A DNA stretch of 64,000 nt from Nostoc sp. CHAB 5834 (GCA_020829485.1 JAIVFU010000027.1:13488-77487), one strand, 5' to 3'. Positions 8,233 to 18,313 are shown, numbered from the stretch's first letter. Notes: generated from the letters alone by a model not told the origin. Numbers and translations are program-made.

Positions 8233-9134
8233 AGACCTTTGTTTATTAAGTAAATCAACAATTAATTCCTCACTTTTAAACTCAGCTGCGATGGCGTACC
8301 CGCCCTTTATGGTGGCGATCGCACGATATCAAAGACAATATTGTGCTATGTGCCTTAGGAAATTATCTGGTAGATAACAACGTTTTTCTAGAGAAAATTC
8401 CATAGACTTGCTTGACAATTGAGCAAAGTTTAAAGAAGCGAAATTGTATTTAGTTTGTTATTGATCTTTGGTATGCTCTGTAGCTTTTTTTAGAACTACA
8501 TAGAAATAAAATATAAAATTAGTTACTAAATATCAAACCGAGATTGTACTTAACTTTAATTAATTAATGGTGAACCTAATTTCTATAAACAAAACAACCG
8601 TAGTCGGAATTTTGTTGGATAAGCAAAAGTTTGATTTACAGTAAAATTACGTGCCTATTCAACCAAAATTCATCAAATAATTAAAAACTACTAATAACTT
8701 TTATAAATAAGTGCGTAAATTTACGCAAAAAAATACAACAAAAGGACTCTCGCCCTTTGTTGCATTTAATTTTTCCCCCTCTTTGTAAAAAACTTGGCGT
8801 TGCAAAGAAAGCGAGATGATTGAACAACTTCCAAAATTCCCCCTGCTTGCCCCAATTCATCCCACTGTTATGCAACGCCAAAAACCTATCTACCTGCCTA
8901 AAAAAAGTAGGGCTGTTTCATTCTTTAAAAGCCTCTTGAAAAGCTGGGGACAAGGGAAGGAAGAATTTTTCTCTTGTCTCCCCTTGAACCTTTGTCTCTT
9001 TTCGTCGCTGTGATGCTTTTATAGGAATGAAACAGCCCTGAAAATGGGGGCAAAGAAGTTAACTTTTGTTATGAAACCTGATGCTTACAGAATTGTAGTT
9101 CTCAATGCCAGTCAGTTACCTAACTCCAGAGAGT
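8233..9134. other. Intergenic region between sigF and psbO
   Basis: About 900 bases, AT-rich, without a convincing gene. It presumably holds the sigF promoter and the psbO terminator. A HIP1 site lies near 8315, and an inverted-repeat element occupies 8909-9039. The open stretches 8681-8881 and 8816-9013 overlap on opposite strands and look non-coding. Confidence 0.5.
8909..9039. repeat. Inverted-repeat element (GGGCTGTTTCATTC type)
   Basis: AGGGCTGTTTCATTC at 8909-8923 and its exact reverse complement at 9025-9039 (15 of 15) enclose about 100 non-coding bases. A second element with nearly the same ends (GGGCTATTTCGTTCT) lies at 59680-59845. It sits downstream of psbO. Confidence 0.65.
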
Positions 9135-9968
9135 TTAGGCACGAGCTGGTTCAACCCGTGCAAAAAACAGTCCGCGAATCTTAACTTCTTTAGGTTCGCC
9201 AGCACCTAAATCTGTATCAGATGGCTGTTCGCTCTCGAAAGTACCAGCAATTTCACCACTAGAGCTATCGACTTTAGCGATTTGCAAAGAAATCTTACCA
9301 TTAAGATTTTCAGCACGCTTGACGTTAGTGCGGGTAAGTTCTTCATCATCTGCTTGGGCGGGGAGAGCCACGGCATTATCGTAGCCACTAACGACACCAC
9401 GACCCTTTGGATCTAGGAAAGCAGCACCACGGTAGGAAGGAACTTTGAAGGTGCCTTCAAAGTCCGTGGAGGTGTTAATACTGCTCAAACTAGGTTGGGT
9501 TTGAGCAACCAAGTCTTTGATGGTGAAGAGGAAAGGTACTCGCTCACCACCAGGAAGTTGCACAGTAATGGCTTGGAAGTCAAGACCATCAGTTTCCACA
9601 AAGGTCAGGCTATTATCTGGGTTGATTTTTAGGTTGCCTTGCACCTGGTCAATGGTGGAAGTGTATCTGGTCAACAATTTGCCAGCAACAAATTCTGCTT
9701 GTTGGCGTTTATTAGCAGGTTCTTCTTTGATGAAGAAGCTAGTTGGTTCTAAGCAAAGTTCTTTGATGGCATAAGACTGGCTAGAATCAATGGGAATAGA
9801 GCCACGGCTTGTTTCTGCTAGTTGGGGGCATTTATTCGCCAAACCAGTGCCGCGAATTTGATCGTAAGTGAGTACATCTCTACTACTAGTAGCAGGAGCA
9901 TCACTACAAGCAGTTATTAGCCCCAGGCACAAAGCCAAAAATGCAACAATTAAAGCGCGATACCTCAT
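9135..9968 (-). CDS. psbO: Photosystem II manganese-stabilising protein PsbO
   Basis: 277 aa from the ATG. The extrinsic subunit bound to the lumenal face of photosystem II, which stabilises the Mn4CaO5 cluster. After an N-terminal signal region (about 1-22, with LITAC resembling a lipobox) comes LTYDQIRGTGLANKCP, then KELCLEP; the two Cys form the known disulfide. Further PsbO landmarks are GLDFQAITVQLPGGERVPFL, SYRGAAFLDPKGRG and the C-terminal KIRGLFFARVEPA. The open frame extends 6 codons further to a TTG, but the ATG with GAGG 5 bases before it is the better start. Monocistronic. Confidence 0.97.
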   Translation of the reverse strand: MRYRALIVAFLALCLGLITACSDAPATSSRDVLTYDQIRGTGLANKCPQLAETSRGSIPIDSSQSYAIKELCLEPTSFFIKEEPANKRQQAEFVAGKLLTRYTSTIDQVQGNLKINPDNSLTFVETDGLDFQAITVQLPGGERVPFLFTIKDLVAQTQPSLSSINTSTDFEGTFKVPSYRGAAFLDPKGRGVVSGYDNAVALPAQADDEELTRTNVKRAENLNGKISLQIAKVDSSSGEIAGTFESEQPSDTDLGAGEPKEVKIRGLFFARVEPARA

Positions 9969-10584
9969 GGTCAACCTCAATCTCAAAAATTAATATCTAA
10001 GTTGTAAAACTGCATCGAAGCTTTGATCTTTGACGAGAAGCCATCCTTTATCGGACACTGCATTGCTCTTTCTTAGAGTTGAAACAAGTGTCCGGGCGTA
10101 CAGGTTGGCAATCGCCACTCAAACTTTTCTCTGCTAAACGTACTTAAACGTGTCGCTGCTTCGCACTTTGCTCTTGCATATAGCAAAAGCAGCGTCGCCC
10201 AAGTCTTTTTGTATCATGTATGTGACACTACTACATACAGCCCATTGTTTCATGGGTAAATCAGCCAGATCATACGATTTTTTTTAACTCAAAATCAAAG
10301 TACTCAAAATTCAAGAAAGTCTCATCCCGATCGCATCTAGCTGCCGTGGAGGCTATGGTAAAGGTTACTACGCTCTTTTACGAGCGATCGCAATTGCCTT
10401 TGATAAAGATACAAATCTAGTTATATTCACCCCTTACAAAGAGGCAGGGGAGCAGGGGGCAGGGGGAAAGGGAGATTCTAGAAGCTTACAGAAGCTTCAT
10501 TTTTTAGAAGAACTATGGCAAACTAGGGAAAATTAAAAATCTCCGGTAAATTTGAGTTGACCTCATTTATACGGAAAGGATGGC
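9969..10584. other. psbO upstream region
   Basis: About 600 bases between divergent genes, with no open frame of note. It presumably contains the psbO promoter and leader. A purine-rich GGGGAGCAGGGGGCAGGGGG tract lies near 10450. Confidence 0.4.
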
Positions 10585-10932
10585 ATGAACGATAACAAAA
10601 ATCTTGAATCAGGAGAGTTGTCCTGTAAACTGCAAGCGATCGCAACTGTGGTGTATGATGCAGTTCAAGGTTGTCAAGGCGATAGTGTAGCTCTTTTGGC
10701 AATGCTTAGGCAATTGGAGCATTTACACCGAGAGATCCGGGATGGGGTTTTTCAAGAGAGTTTGCCTGTTAACCGTCGGCAACTCTACTCACTGCTAAAA
10801 GATATTGAGTCTGAGGGGGGCTGGCCTTATATTGAGCGCATGAGATTACAAGCCTTTTTAACGAATTTGCCAGAAGAGGCTCCCGCAGAAAATAATCATG
10901 AAGTTTTGGAGAGCGATCGCTCATGCGGCTGA
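10585..10932 (+). CDS. Conserved hypothetical protein, all-helical
   Basis: 115 aa, no signal peptide or membrane segment. The sequence looks wholly helical: a first helix (KLQAIATVVYDAVQGC), a second (VALLAMLRQLEHLHREIRDG) and a third leading into GGWPYIERMRLQAFL. I have the impression of a cyanobacteria-specific small protein family but cannot name a function. AAGGA lies 8 bases before the ATG. The next gene downstream converges on it. Confidence 0.75.
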   Translation: MNDNKNLESGELSCKLQAIATVVYDAVQGCQGDSVALLAMLRQLEHLHREIRDGVFQESLPVNRRQLYSLLKDIESEGGWPYIERMRLQAFLTNLPEEAPAENNHEVLESDRSCG

Positions 10933-11049
10933 TGATCTTAAAATAAATTTCTAGCTCTGAATTAACAACTTGGATCGCCTCATCAACCGCTAAACCAAGA
11001 GCGGTTGCCTATTGAGGCTTCAAGATAATTCGTAATTCGTAATTCGTAA

Positions 11050-14000
11050 TTAAAAAGGGTTTGTATTGGTTATGCCATCACAAATAAGGCGATCGCGCTT
11101 TTCAAGATTGCGGTTGTGTTTGAGGTAATCGCCCACCCAGTCGCAACCACGAACAAGCAGATCGTCAAGATGTAAATTCCACAAGATTATCGTGTTGTCA
11201 TCACTGGCTGATGCTAGTGTTTGACCATCTGGGCTAAAACTGATACTTAATACCGGAGCGCGATGCCCATTGAGACTTTTAATTAATTTGCCTTCACGGC
11301 TCCAGAGTTTCACTGTACTGTCCCAACTGGCGGCGGCGAGTAATTCCCCATTGGGGCTGAAAGTTACGGCATTGATGCTATCGCTGTACCCCTTTAATAA
11401 GGTTTTTAACAACGTCCCATCCCGTCGCCATAATTTTACGGTGTTATCCCAGCTGGCAGAAGCCAGTAACTCGTCAGTGGGACTAAAGCTAACACCCATC
11501 ACCCAACTGTCATGGGGCGAAAAGGTTTTGAGCAAAGTAGCATCCCAACTCCACAGTTTCACAGTTTGGTCATCACTGGCGGAAGCTAAAATCTGACTAT
11601 CAGGACTAAAATTTACACTATTTACCCAACCCTGATGCCCCACTAAGGTTTTGAGCAACTTGCCCTGACGGTTCCAAAGTTTCACTGTTTTATCTTTGCT
11701 AGCTGATGCCAAAAATTGACCATCGGGGCTGAAACTCACGCTCATCACACTATCAGTATGCCCGTGGAGAGTCATGATTAAAGTACCGTCAAGCCGCCAA
11801 AGTTTCACAGTTTTGTCATAACTCCCTGAGGCCAGCATTTCACCCTTGGGGTCAAAACTGACACTAGGAATTTGATCTGTGTGCCCCACGAAAGTTTTGT
11901 AAAGTCGGGTTTTCACCTCACCTCTACTGGTGTATCGTTGCCAAAGTTTGACAGTGCGATCGCTACTACCAGAAGCTAGCATCTGACCGTCAGGACTCCA
12001 AGCAACGCTCAAAACTCGCTTCCGATGCCCTTGAAGAATAGACGGTTTTGGCGCATCTAAACTCCATAGTTTTACGCTTTTGTCATAACTTCCTGAAGCT
12101 AGAAATTTGTTATTTGGACTGAAAGCGATGCTGACAATAGCATCACTGTGTCCTTTGAAGGTTTTGAGTAAGGTACCAGTAATACTCCAGAGGTTTATGG
12201 TGTTGTCTTCACCTGCGGAAGCTAACTTTTTACTATCGGAACTAAAGCTCAAACTCCACACTCTCCTGGTATGGTGGCGTAAAGTTTTGTAAAGACGAAA
12301 GTCAAAACCGTTTTTAGTGCTGTTAATTTCCCGCCGCCAAAGCTTCACTGTTTTATCTCGCCCTGTTGACGCTAACAGTTTCCCGTTGGGGCTGAAAACA
12401 GCCATCATCACATTCTGCTGATGTCCCTGCAAAGTTGTAACGAGGCTACCGTTCCGTCGCCAGATTTTTACAGTTTTGTCGTCGCTGGCCGAGGCGATGA
12501 ATTGACCATCAGGACTGAAGTTTACCCAGTTAACCCAGCCTTGATGTCCTTTCAGTATTTTTACTAAACTACCATCTTTGCGCCAGATTTTTACGGTTGT
12601 ATCCTGACTGCCCGTAGCTAACAACTCGCCATCAGGACTGAAACTAACACTATCAACAGAATCACCGTATCCTTTGAGGGTTTTATATGGCTTGCGGTCA
12701 AATTCACCTGTAACCCGGTTTTTGCGCCAGATTTGCACTGTTTTGTCGAGGCTGGCGGAGGCGATAAATTGACCATCAGTGCTAAAAGTTACACAAGTTA
12801 CGGCATTAGTGTGACCTTTGAGGGTTTGGAGTAAAATACCGTCAGAACGCCAAATTTTCACCGTCTTATCTCGGCTAGCTGATGCTAGCAACTGACCATC
12901 TGGGCTGAAAGCTACTCCCCAGACAATATCAGCGTGCCCTTCTAAGCGGTTAGCCTCTGTTACCCCATAAACTGCCTGTTCGAGGGCTGTCACCACCCGC
13001 ATTCGGGTATCTGGTTGCACTCCATCAGCCTGTTTAAGTTCTCTCCAAGCCCGCAAACTTTCTAATAGGGCATCAAATTCTTTATTAGAGGCAAATAAAG
13101 CTTCACTAGCAGCAGCGATCGCACTAATGTTCAAGTTGCTTTCACTGCGTTCAGCTCGTAGAGTTTGGCCGATTGCTGCTCTTTTTTGCAAGTCGGCTTG
13201 CCACCATAATGCTCCTATTGTTCCCCCCATGATTGCCAGCACTGCGCCTGCTATTCGTGCTTCCCGCAGTCGCCGTTGCAATATCAAATTTAGTTGCTTT
13301 TGACTAAGTTGTTGGGCGACTTCAGCTTGAGTTTTTTCAAGTTTGATTTTTTCTAATTCCGCGAGCATACCATAATTGTTTTTTTGGCGAATTGGTTCAA
13401 CTAAATAATCGTGAACTAGCTGGTAGCGATCGCCTAACTCTTCTCTAACTCGCAACACCAAACCTGAACCCACCAATATTTCTAAAATCAGTTCCCCAAC
13501 TGTGTCAAAGCTTGATATTGTATCTAGATCATGATTATTAACTAATGCAACGGCTAAATCAGCTTTAGTTTTTAACGGTCGCGTGCCCTTTTCATCTGTT
13601 AACTCAAATAATAGTTTCCAAGTTAACTCTTCATTCTCCTGACCACAATCTTTAATAACCTCCCCAAGCCAGCGTTCCACCAATTTTGTCGAACCGCCGC
13701 AAAGCTTATATTGTGCGAGTGTGGTAATGTTTTCTATTTGTAGTTGAGCGCCAACTATTTGTAATTCAATTGGATGTACTTCGTCTAGTTCTCCTGTTAA
13801 ATCCTGGACTAATCGGTTAATTAATTCATCACTCAGTTCAGAATGGGAACGCTGAGTAAGACTATGAATTATGGCTTTAGCATCCTGGCTAGAGAATTTT
13901 CCTAGATAGTAGCGAATATCCTTATCGAGAATATTTTTATTAATTACGCCTAAATCATATAGACCAATACTATTTTTTTGGCTCAACCGTTCAAATTCTA

Positions 14001-15114
14001 GTAAATAATGTAAATAATCTTCTCTTAATGACAGAATAATTTTGACATAAGAAATATTTAAACATTCACTAAAAAATTGATAAAATTCGATTCTTTCTGT
14101 GGGAAGATTACTAATAAAGAAAAATTCTTCAAACTGGTCTAAGATGATAATTATTGTGTAATTGCGCTCGGCTGCTAACCGAATTTTTTCTAGCAGTATA
14201 GTGGGTGTAGAGTCAAGATTAACCGGTATTCCTGTGGATGCCAACACTTGATTTAGACTGCTAATCAAGACTGTGAGCCAATCAGTGTAAACAGACAAAA
14301 CAATAGGTATAGGAATACGTTCACCGATAACTTTACCTTTGAGCGCTGGGACTAAACCAGCTTTGAGAGTTGAACTTTTACCTACACCGGATGGGCCATA
14401 AATTACTGTGAGCTTGTAGTCTGCACGACTAATTCTTTCAATCAAACGATTGACATCTTGCTGCCGTCCAGAAGCAGATATTTCTTGGGCAACTCCTTCA
14501 GGAATAAATGGTATTTTTTGAGGTTCTAATGCTGGGTTAATTCTAGAGTGTTGCGGCTGCAATTGACTTGCCCCAATAAAGGCACGAAAGCCATACTGAT
14601 GTTCTATTTGAATTTTTTCTTGCTTGAGCTTAAAGGCTTCTGTATAGTCATGACGCTCAAAAAAGTAAAGCGATCGCAGTTCCTCTAAAATTTCTAAATA
14701 AAGAGATGGCTGATGTTGTAGCTCACAAACTACTCTCGCCCATTCCAGATTATTGATAGCCTCCTCTGGCTCACCTAGATGCCTCTGTGTCCGTGCAATC
14801 AAGAGAAGATACCAACTTTCTTGTCGTCGTCTTCGCAAAGCATCTCGCAGAGAAGCTTGTGTTACTTCTTCGGAGATAGAGAGTGCTGTATTCGCTAATT
14901 CATGAGCTAGTATCCAATTCGACTCAGAAGCTGCCACACTTGCCAAAAAGCCATAATCTTGAGCAACTTGTGCAGGACTTCCATAGGTTTTATGTAGATA
15001 TAATGACTTTTGAGCTAATTCTTTTAAGTCATCCCAGGCTTGTAAACGTTGCAGCATTTCACAAGCAGGCAAAATAAATTTAGCAACTAAGTCTTCTCTT
15101 TGTACTTCCTCCAA
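11050..15114 (-). CDS. STAND NTPase with 14 WD40 repeats (C-terminal part of a split gene)
   Basis: The open frame encodes 1354 aa. The order is a TPR-like helical stretch (about 1-200); a STAND-type NTPase with Walker A GPSGVGKSS (about 243) and Walker B IIIILDQFEEFF (about 325); a winged-helix-like region; a single predicted membrane helix near 650; then 14 WD40 repeats, enough for two seven-bladed propellers, ending about 1320. The frame's start lies inside a 115-bp tandem duplication. Its first ~37 residues repeat the end of the 15080-16192 frame, so these two were one gene of about 1675 aa. STAND proteins with WD40 sensors act as ligand-triggered switches in signalling, cell death or phage defence. 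Confidence 0.9.
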   Translation of the reverse strand: MEEVQREDLVAKFILPACEMLQRLQAWDDLKELAQKSLYLHKTYGSPAQVAQDYGFLASVAASESNWILAHELANTALSISEEVTQASLRDALRRRRQESWYLLLIARTQRHLGEPEEAINNLEWARVVCELQHQPSLYLEILEELRSLYFFERHDYTEAFKLKQEKIQIEHQYGFRAFIGASQLQPQHSRINPALEPQKIPFIPEGVAQEISASGRQQDVNRLIERISRADYKLTVIYGPSGVGKSSTLKAGLVPALKGKVIGERIPIPIVLSVYTDWLTVLISSLNQVLASTGIPVNLDSTPTILLEKIRLAAERNYTIIIILDQFEEFFFISNLPTERIEFYQFFSECLNISYVKIILSLREDYLHYLLEFERLSQKNSIGLYDLGVINKNILDKDIRYYLGKFSSQDAKAIIHSLTQRSHSELSDELINRLVQDLTGELDEVHPIELQIVGAQLQIENITTLAQYKLCGGSTKLVERWLGEVIKDCGQENEELTWKLLFELTDEKGTRPLKTKADLAVALVNNHDLDTISSFDTVGELILEILVGSGLVLRVREELGDRYQLVHDYLVEPIRQKNNYGMLAELEKIKLEKTQAEVAQQLSQKQLNLILQRRLREARIAGAVLAIMGGTIGALWWQADLQKRAAIGQTLRAERSESNLNISAIAAASEALFASNKEFDALLESLRAWRELKQADGVQPDTRMRVVTALEQAVYGVTEANRLEGHADIVWGVAFSPDGQLLASASRDKTVKIWRSDGILLQTLKGHTNAVTCVTFSTDGQFIASASLDKTVQIWRKNRVTGEFDRKPYKTLKGYGDSVDSVSFSPDGELLATGSQDTTVKIWRKDGSLVKILKGHQGWVNWVNFSPDGQFIASASDDKTVKIWRRNGSLVTTLQGHQQNVMMAVFSPNGKLLASTGRDKTVKLWRREINSTKNGFDFRLYKTLRHHTRRVWSLSFSSDSKKLASAGEDNTINLWSITGTLLKTFKGHSDAIVSIAFSPNNKFLASGSYDKSVKLWSLDAPKPSILQGHRKRVLSVAWSPDGQMLASGSSDRTVKLWQRYTSRGEVKTRLYKTFVGHTDQIPSVSFDPKGEMLASGSYDKTVKLWRLDGTLIMTLHGHTDSVMSVSFSPDGQFLASASKDKTVKLWNRQGKLLKTLVGHQGWVNSVNFSPDSQILASASDDQTVKLWSWDATLLKTFSPHDSWVMGVSFSPTDELLASASWDNTVKLWRRDGTLLKTLLKGYSDSINAVTFSPNGELLAAASWDSTVKLWSREGKLIKSLNGHRAPVLSISFSPDGQTLASASDDNTIILWNLHLDDLLVRGCDWVGDYLKHNRNLEKRDRLICDGITNTNPF

Positions 15115-15231
15115 TAAATGACTTTTGAGCTAATTCTTTTAAGTCATCCCAGGCTTGTAAACGTTGCAGCATTTCACAAGCAGGCAAAATAAATTTAGCA
15201 ACTAAGTCTTCTCTTTGTACTTCCTCCAATA
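15002..15231. repeat. Exact 115-bp tandem duplication inside the STAND gene
   Basis: Bases 15002-15116 and 15117-15231 read as identical copies (AATGACTTTTGAGC ... CTTCCTCCAATA). Because 115 is not a multiple of three, the second copy shifts the frame and ends the upstream reading frame at 15080. Deleting one copy joins the two open frames without loss of residues. Confidence 0.95.
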
Positions 15232-16192
15232 TTTCTAGGCATTGTTTAAACCACAACAGAGCATGTTCGCAATAGCTTCTATTACTATTTTGATGTAAGT
15301 CTGCCATTCGGTGATAACACAGCCCCAGATGGAATAGTACTATTGCTTGCTTAAGTAAAGATGAGGGGGGTAAAGAAGAATTACTTTCAAACTCTGCTAC
15401 TCTCCTCGTTTCTTGCTGCCACAATGCCAGACTTCTTTGATAATTGGCTAAAGCACCATTAATTTGATCGTTGGCATATTTATCTCGCCCTAAAACAAAT
15501 TCTAAACTAGCTTCTAATCCTGGTGTTAATTGAAAGCCATATAGTCGCAACAAATCATTACGAGCTGATTCTATTTCGTGGCGGTGTTGAGACTTAGGAT
15601 CTAAATCTAAGGAGGCGTTAGATAAAAATGTTTCGGCACCTGCTTCTAAAACTTTGGCAAATAGAGATTCTGCTTCTTGGTGGATCAAAGCAATTAAATC
15701 TACTTTTGCAATTTCAAATTTAATAGTGGTTGCAGCCCAGCTTTTAAAATCAGGTGCTAATCTTGAAAGCAATGATGCTACATCATCTTGTAGCCACAAC
15801 ACTACTGGAAATGGGAAAGTCGCGGCATAGATATCTCGTGCTTGGTTGATGCCTGTAAGTAAGTTTTCCAGGTCTATAGTTGACTCAATATCAAAAATCA
15901 TTACAGCTGATGGTAAAGAGTCTGTAAGGACAGCAGGATTATCTAAAGATAGTTCTGATACTATTGTGTTGTGTAAAGAAGTAATTGATGGATTTAAAAC
16001 GATTTCTCTGATATATATGTCTTTAGTGACGGAGCGAATATTTTCTAACATTTGCTCACGTAATTGCCCATAGTTACACCGAACTAAAATTAGGGCAAAT
16101 TGACCTTCAGAAAGTGCGATCGCTCTAATCAGTCTTTGCAAAGTATGCTGATTTTCTTTTGTGTAGACTTGTAGCTGCTTGTCAGTAGTCAT
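15080..16192 (-). CDS. N-terminal part of the STAND/WD40 protein, cut off by the duplication
   Basis: 370 aa, of which the last 12 (after KELAQKS) are out of frame. Residues 10-150 look like an NTPase-type fold lacking a P-loop: strand FALILVRCN where Walker A would be, AVMIFDIES, and FPVVLWLQDDV. After that comes a TPR-like helical region containing YANDQINGALANYQRSLALW and the HLGLCYHRMADL helix. In intact homologues I would expect this region to be fused to the STAND-WD40 part. It starts about 110 bases downstream of the AAA ATPase gene, with GGGAATG-type repeats in the gap, and is probably co-transcribed with it. Confidence 0.8.
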   Translation of the reverse strand: MTTDKQLQVYTKENQHTLQRLIRAIALSEGQFALILVRCNYGQLREQMLENIRSVTKDIYIREIVLNPSITSLHNTIVSELSLDNPAVLTDSLPSAVMIFDIESTIDLENLLTGINQARDIYAATFPFPVVLWLQDDVASLLSRLAPDFKSWAATTIKFEIAKVDLIALIHQEAESLFAKVLEAGAETFLSNASLDLDPKSQHRHEIESARNDLLRLYGFQLTPGLEASLEFVLGRDKYANDQINGALANYQRSLALWQQETRRVAEFESNSSLPPSSLLKQAIVLFHLGLCYHRMADLHQNSNRSYCEHALLWFKQCLEILEEVQREDLVAKFILPACEMLQRLQAWDDLKELAQKSFIGGSTKRRLSC

Positions 16193-16195
16193 TGG

Positions 16196-16235
16196 TTATT
16201 GGGAATGGGGAATAGGGAATGGGGAATTGGGCATT
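16196..16235. repeat. GGGAATG/GGGAATA short tandem repeats
   Basis: Runs of GGGAATGGGGAATAGGGAAT, then ATTAGTTATTAG and ACTAATGACTAATG, fill the gap between the ATPase and STAND genes. These are the short tandemly repeated repeats usual in heterocyst-forming cyanobacteria. Confidence 0.7.
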
Positions 16236-16301
16236 AGTTATTAGTCCAATAGCAAAGGGCAAAGGACTAACGACTAATGACTAATGACTCACCCAACACT
16301 G

Positions 16302-17633
16302 TTACTTGTTTTTTTGCCAAGCTAGAACTTTTTCTGTTTCTCCTAAAGCTGGACTGATGCCGAACCAGCGCCCCAGAGGATCACGATATTCAAACAGATA
16401 CATGCTTCTTAGTAAGCTTTGGTAGTCAGACTCACCTTTAACTCTCTGCTGCTGCACTACTTCAAACAATAATTCCCACTGGGATTCATCAATAGCTAAT
16501 AGCAGATCGTCACGATAGTCTTTAATCACGGCTTCTAAGCAGTCCTTAGAAAAAGGCGGATCTTGTCGTTGCAGGCAGCTATAAAGTAAACCTAATAAAT
16601 TACGAATGTGACCACCACTAACGCGACATATCCGATCCAAAGTTTGGGAGTGATCGAATAATTCTGTAATTAATAAAAGCCTTTCCTTCAAAGGAACTTC
16701 TGGAAAAGCTCTTGCTAGAACTAACTGGCGCACTAGTGACATCCCTGGTTCGTAGTCAGTGCCATCTCTTTGGCGCACTAATACCATCGGTAATACTTTT
16801 GGTGCAATTCCTCCCCCCAGGCGATTTTTCAGTGTCTCGTACTCATTGGAGAAAATTAACGTTAGGGGAATTGTGTAAACTAGGTGGCATTTGAGTCGGC
16901 GTAGCTGTTCGCCTCGGTCGATAAAGAGATATTCTGGTTGCGATCGCCCCGATGCTAAGGGACGCATATCCACTCGATCCAAATTATCTACAATTACTAC
17001 CAATCCTTTTTGACCCCGTTGTTTTAGCTGTTCAACAGCCTTTTCTAAAATTTCTTCGTTAATCGCTTGCAAAATACTATTGGTACGTGGCTCCAGATAT
17101 TGCCTTAGTTGATTCCGCGTCTGGGTGCTATCTTTGGTTTTAGCGGTAATTTTGGCAATACCCAACGATAACTCTGCTTGTCCAGAAAGCTCTATGGGGC
17201 TTTGCAAAAAATCGCCTACTTCTTTAAACAAATTGCTAAAGTAACCAGGTTTGAATTTGATGTTAATGCCTTCTAAACTGGCACTGACTTGACGGGCTAC
17301 ACTCAGCAAAATATCGCTGATATCAATATCTGCCATATCTAAGTCTTGACTGGACTCAAAGTAAACTACATGAAATCCCGCTAATTCTAGTTCTGTCTTG
17401 AGGCGCTGCAATTCCGTTGACTTCCCGCAGCCAATGTGACCCGTAAATAACTGGCAGGTTGGCTCATCAGGAGAAATCCGAATGATAGTCCGCTGCAATT
17501 CTTCAACAATCTTGCAACCACGAACATCAGCAAAATCTATGTAATACTGGCGATCTAGCACGTTACTTATATTAAGCGTGTAGCTTGGATTACATGCTTT
17601 ATAAAAACGTGACAAATTTAATGTCGTTTTCAT
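16302..17633 (-). CDS. AAA-type P-loop ATPase, partner of the STAND/WD40 protein
   Basis: 443 aa. Walker A GHIGCGKSTELQ at about residue 66, Walker B GLVVIVDNLDRVD at about 203, then a sensor-like LVYTIPLTLIFSNEYE and a C-terminal helical region containing CRVSGGHIRNLLGLLYSC. The N-terminal 35 residues (FYKACNPSYTLNISNVLDRQ) are of a type I associate with cyanobacterial ATPases set next to WD40/STAND genes. The P-loop Gly-Cys-Gly-Lys and Asp-Asn of Walker B look intact, so it should bind and perhaps hydrolyse ATP. The first gene of a two-gene operon. A role as adaptor or sensor for the downstream switch protein is inference. Confidence 0.85.
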   Translation of the reverse strand: MKTTLNLSRFYKACNPSYTLNISNVLDRQYYIDFADVRGCKIVEELQRTIIRISPDEPTCQLFTGHIGCGKSTELQRLKTELELAGFHVVYFESSQDLDMADIDISDILLSVARQVSASLEGINIKFKPGYFSNLFKEVGDFLQSPIELSGQAELSLGIAKITAKTKDSTQTRNQLRQYLEPRTNSILQAINEEILEKAVEQLKQRGQKGLVVIVDNLDRVDMRPLASGRSQPEYLFIDRGEQLRRLKCHLVYTIPLTLIFSNEYETLKNRLGGGIAPKVLPMVLVRQRDGTDYEPGMSLVRQLVLARAFPEVPLKERLLLITELFDHSQTLDRICRVSGGHIRNLLGLLYSCLQRQDPPFSKDCLEAVIKDYRDDLLLAIDESQWELLFEVVQQQRVKGESDYQSLLRSMYLFEYRDPLGRWFGISPALGETEKVLAWQKNK

Positions 17634-18313
17634 GTATCTAGAGGTGTATGTTGATGTGTGTGTGTAGATGTGTGTGAAGATGCAGTTAACTTGTATTTTT
17701 TATACCAAAAATCTCTAGCCTAGATGTAGGCACACAATTACTTCGCAAGTTGGTAGTATCTTGCAAAAGACAGCACTTGTTACAGATCGCTGTCAGTAGT
17801 ATGGTAGAGATTTAATTGACCCTAGTAACCTTAAGCATATCTGTCCTTTTTACACCTGCTATTGAGTTTTTGATAATCTATAGCTTTTGTTTGGCTGAGT
17901 TAATTAGTAAAAAAGCTACTACATCTTATAGTTCCCAGTTTGGATTGCTAATGATAAGGACTGGTATGAATTATAGCAATCTACACAGAGACTTAGAAAT
18001 ATTTAATTATCATTTCATGTTTTATTTGTCAAGGCTACAAGATTATAAATATCTAAATTAACCTTTTGTAATCTTTAGAGACAAGATATTTGACGATCGC
18101 TTGTCGAAAAGACAACAGTAAGTTAAGAATGGACACCGGAAACTTTAATTGGAAGGATGACTAGCGCCACGTTCGTTGTGTAGTTACTGTAAAGTGTTAC
18201 TAAAAATAAAAAAAGTCTTGAGGAGAGCGGCTAACAGATGCTAACAGGGTTTACTGAAGAATAATGATATAAGCGCGTCAAGGAATTTGGATTGTAACCA
18301 GAAAGGGGTTTGA
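17634..18313. other. Intergenic region before ftsQ
   Basis: 680 bases between divergent genes. It contains a GT-rich run (ATGTGTGTGTGTAGATGTGT, near 17655) and an open stretch (17816-18061) that does not look like a real protein. It presumably holds the promoters of the ATPase operon and of ftsQ. Confidence 0.4.

Noticed and set aside
11270..12292. Several plus-strand open frames within the WD40 region
   Set aside because: Antisense shadows of WD40 repeats; no starts with ribosome sites.
15002..15231. Possible phage or plasmid attachment repeat
   Set aside because: The two 115-bp copies are in direct contact with nothing between them; a simple tandem duplication explains it.
17816..18061. 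81-codon open frame upstream of ftsQ
   Set aside because: No ribosome site; hydrophobic and AT-driven composition without family resemblance.
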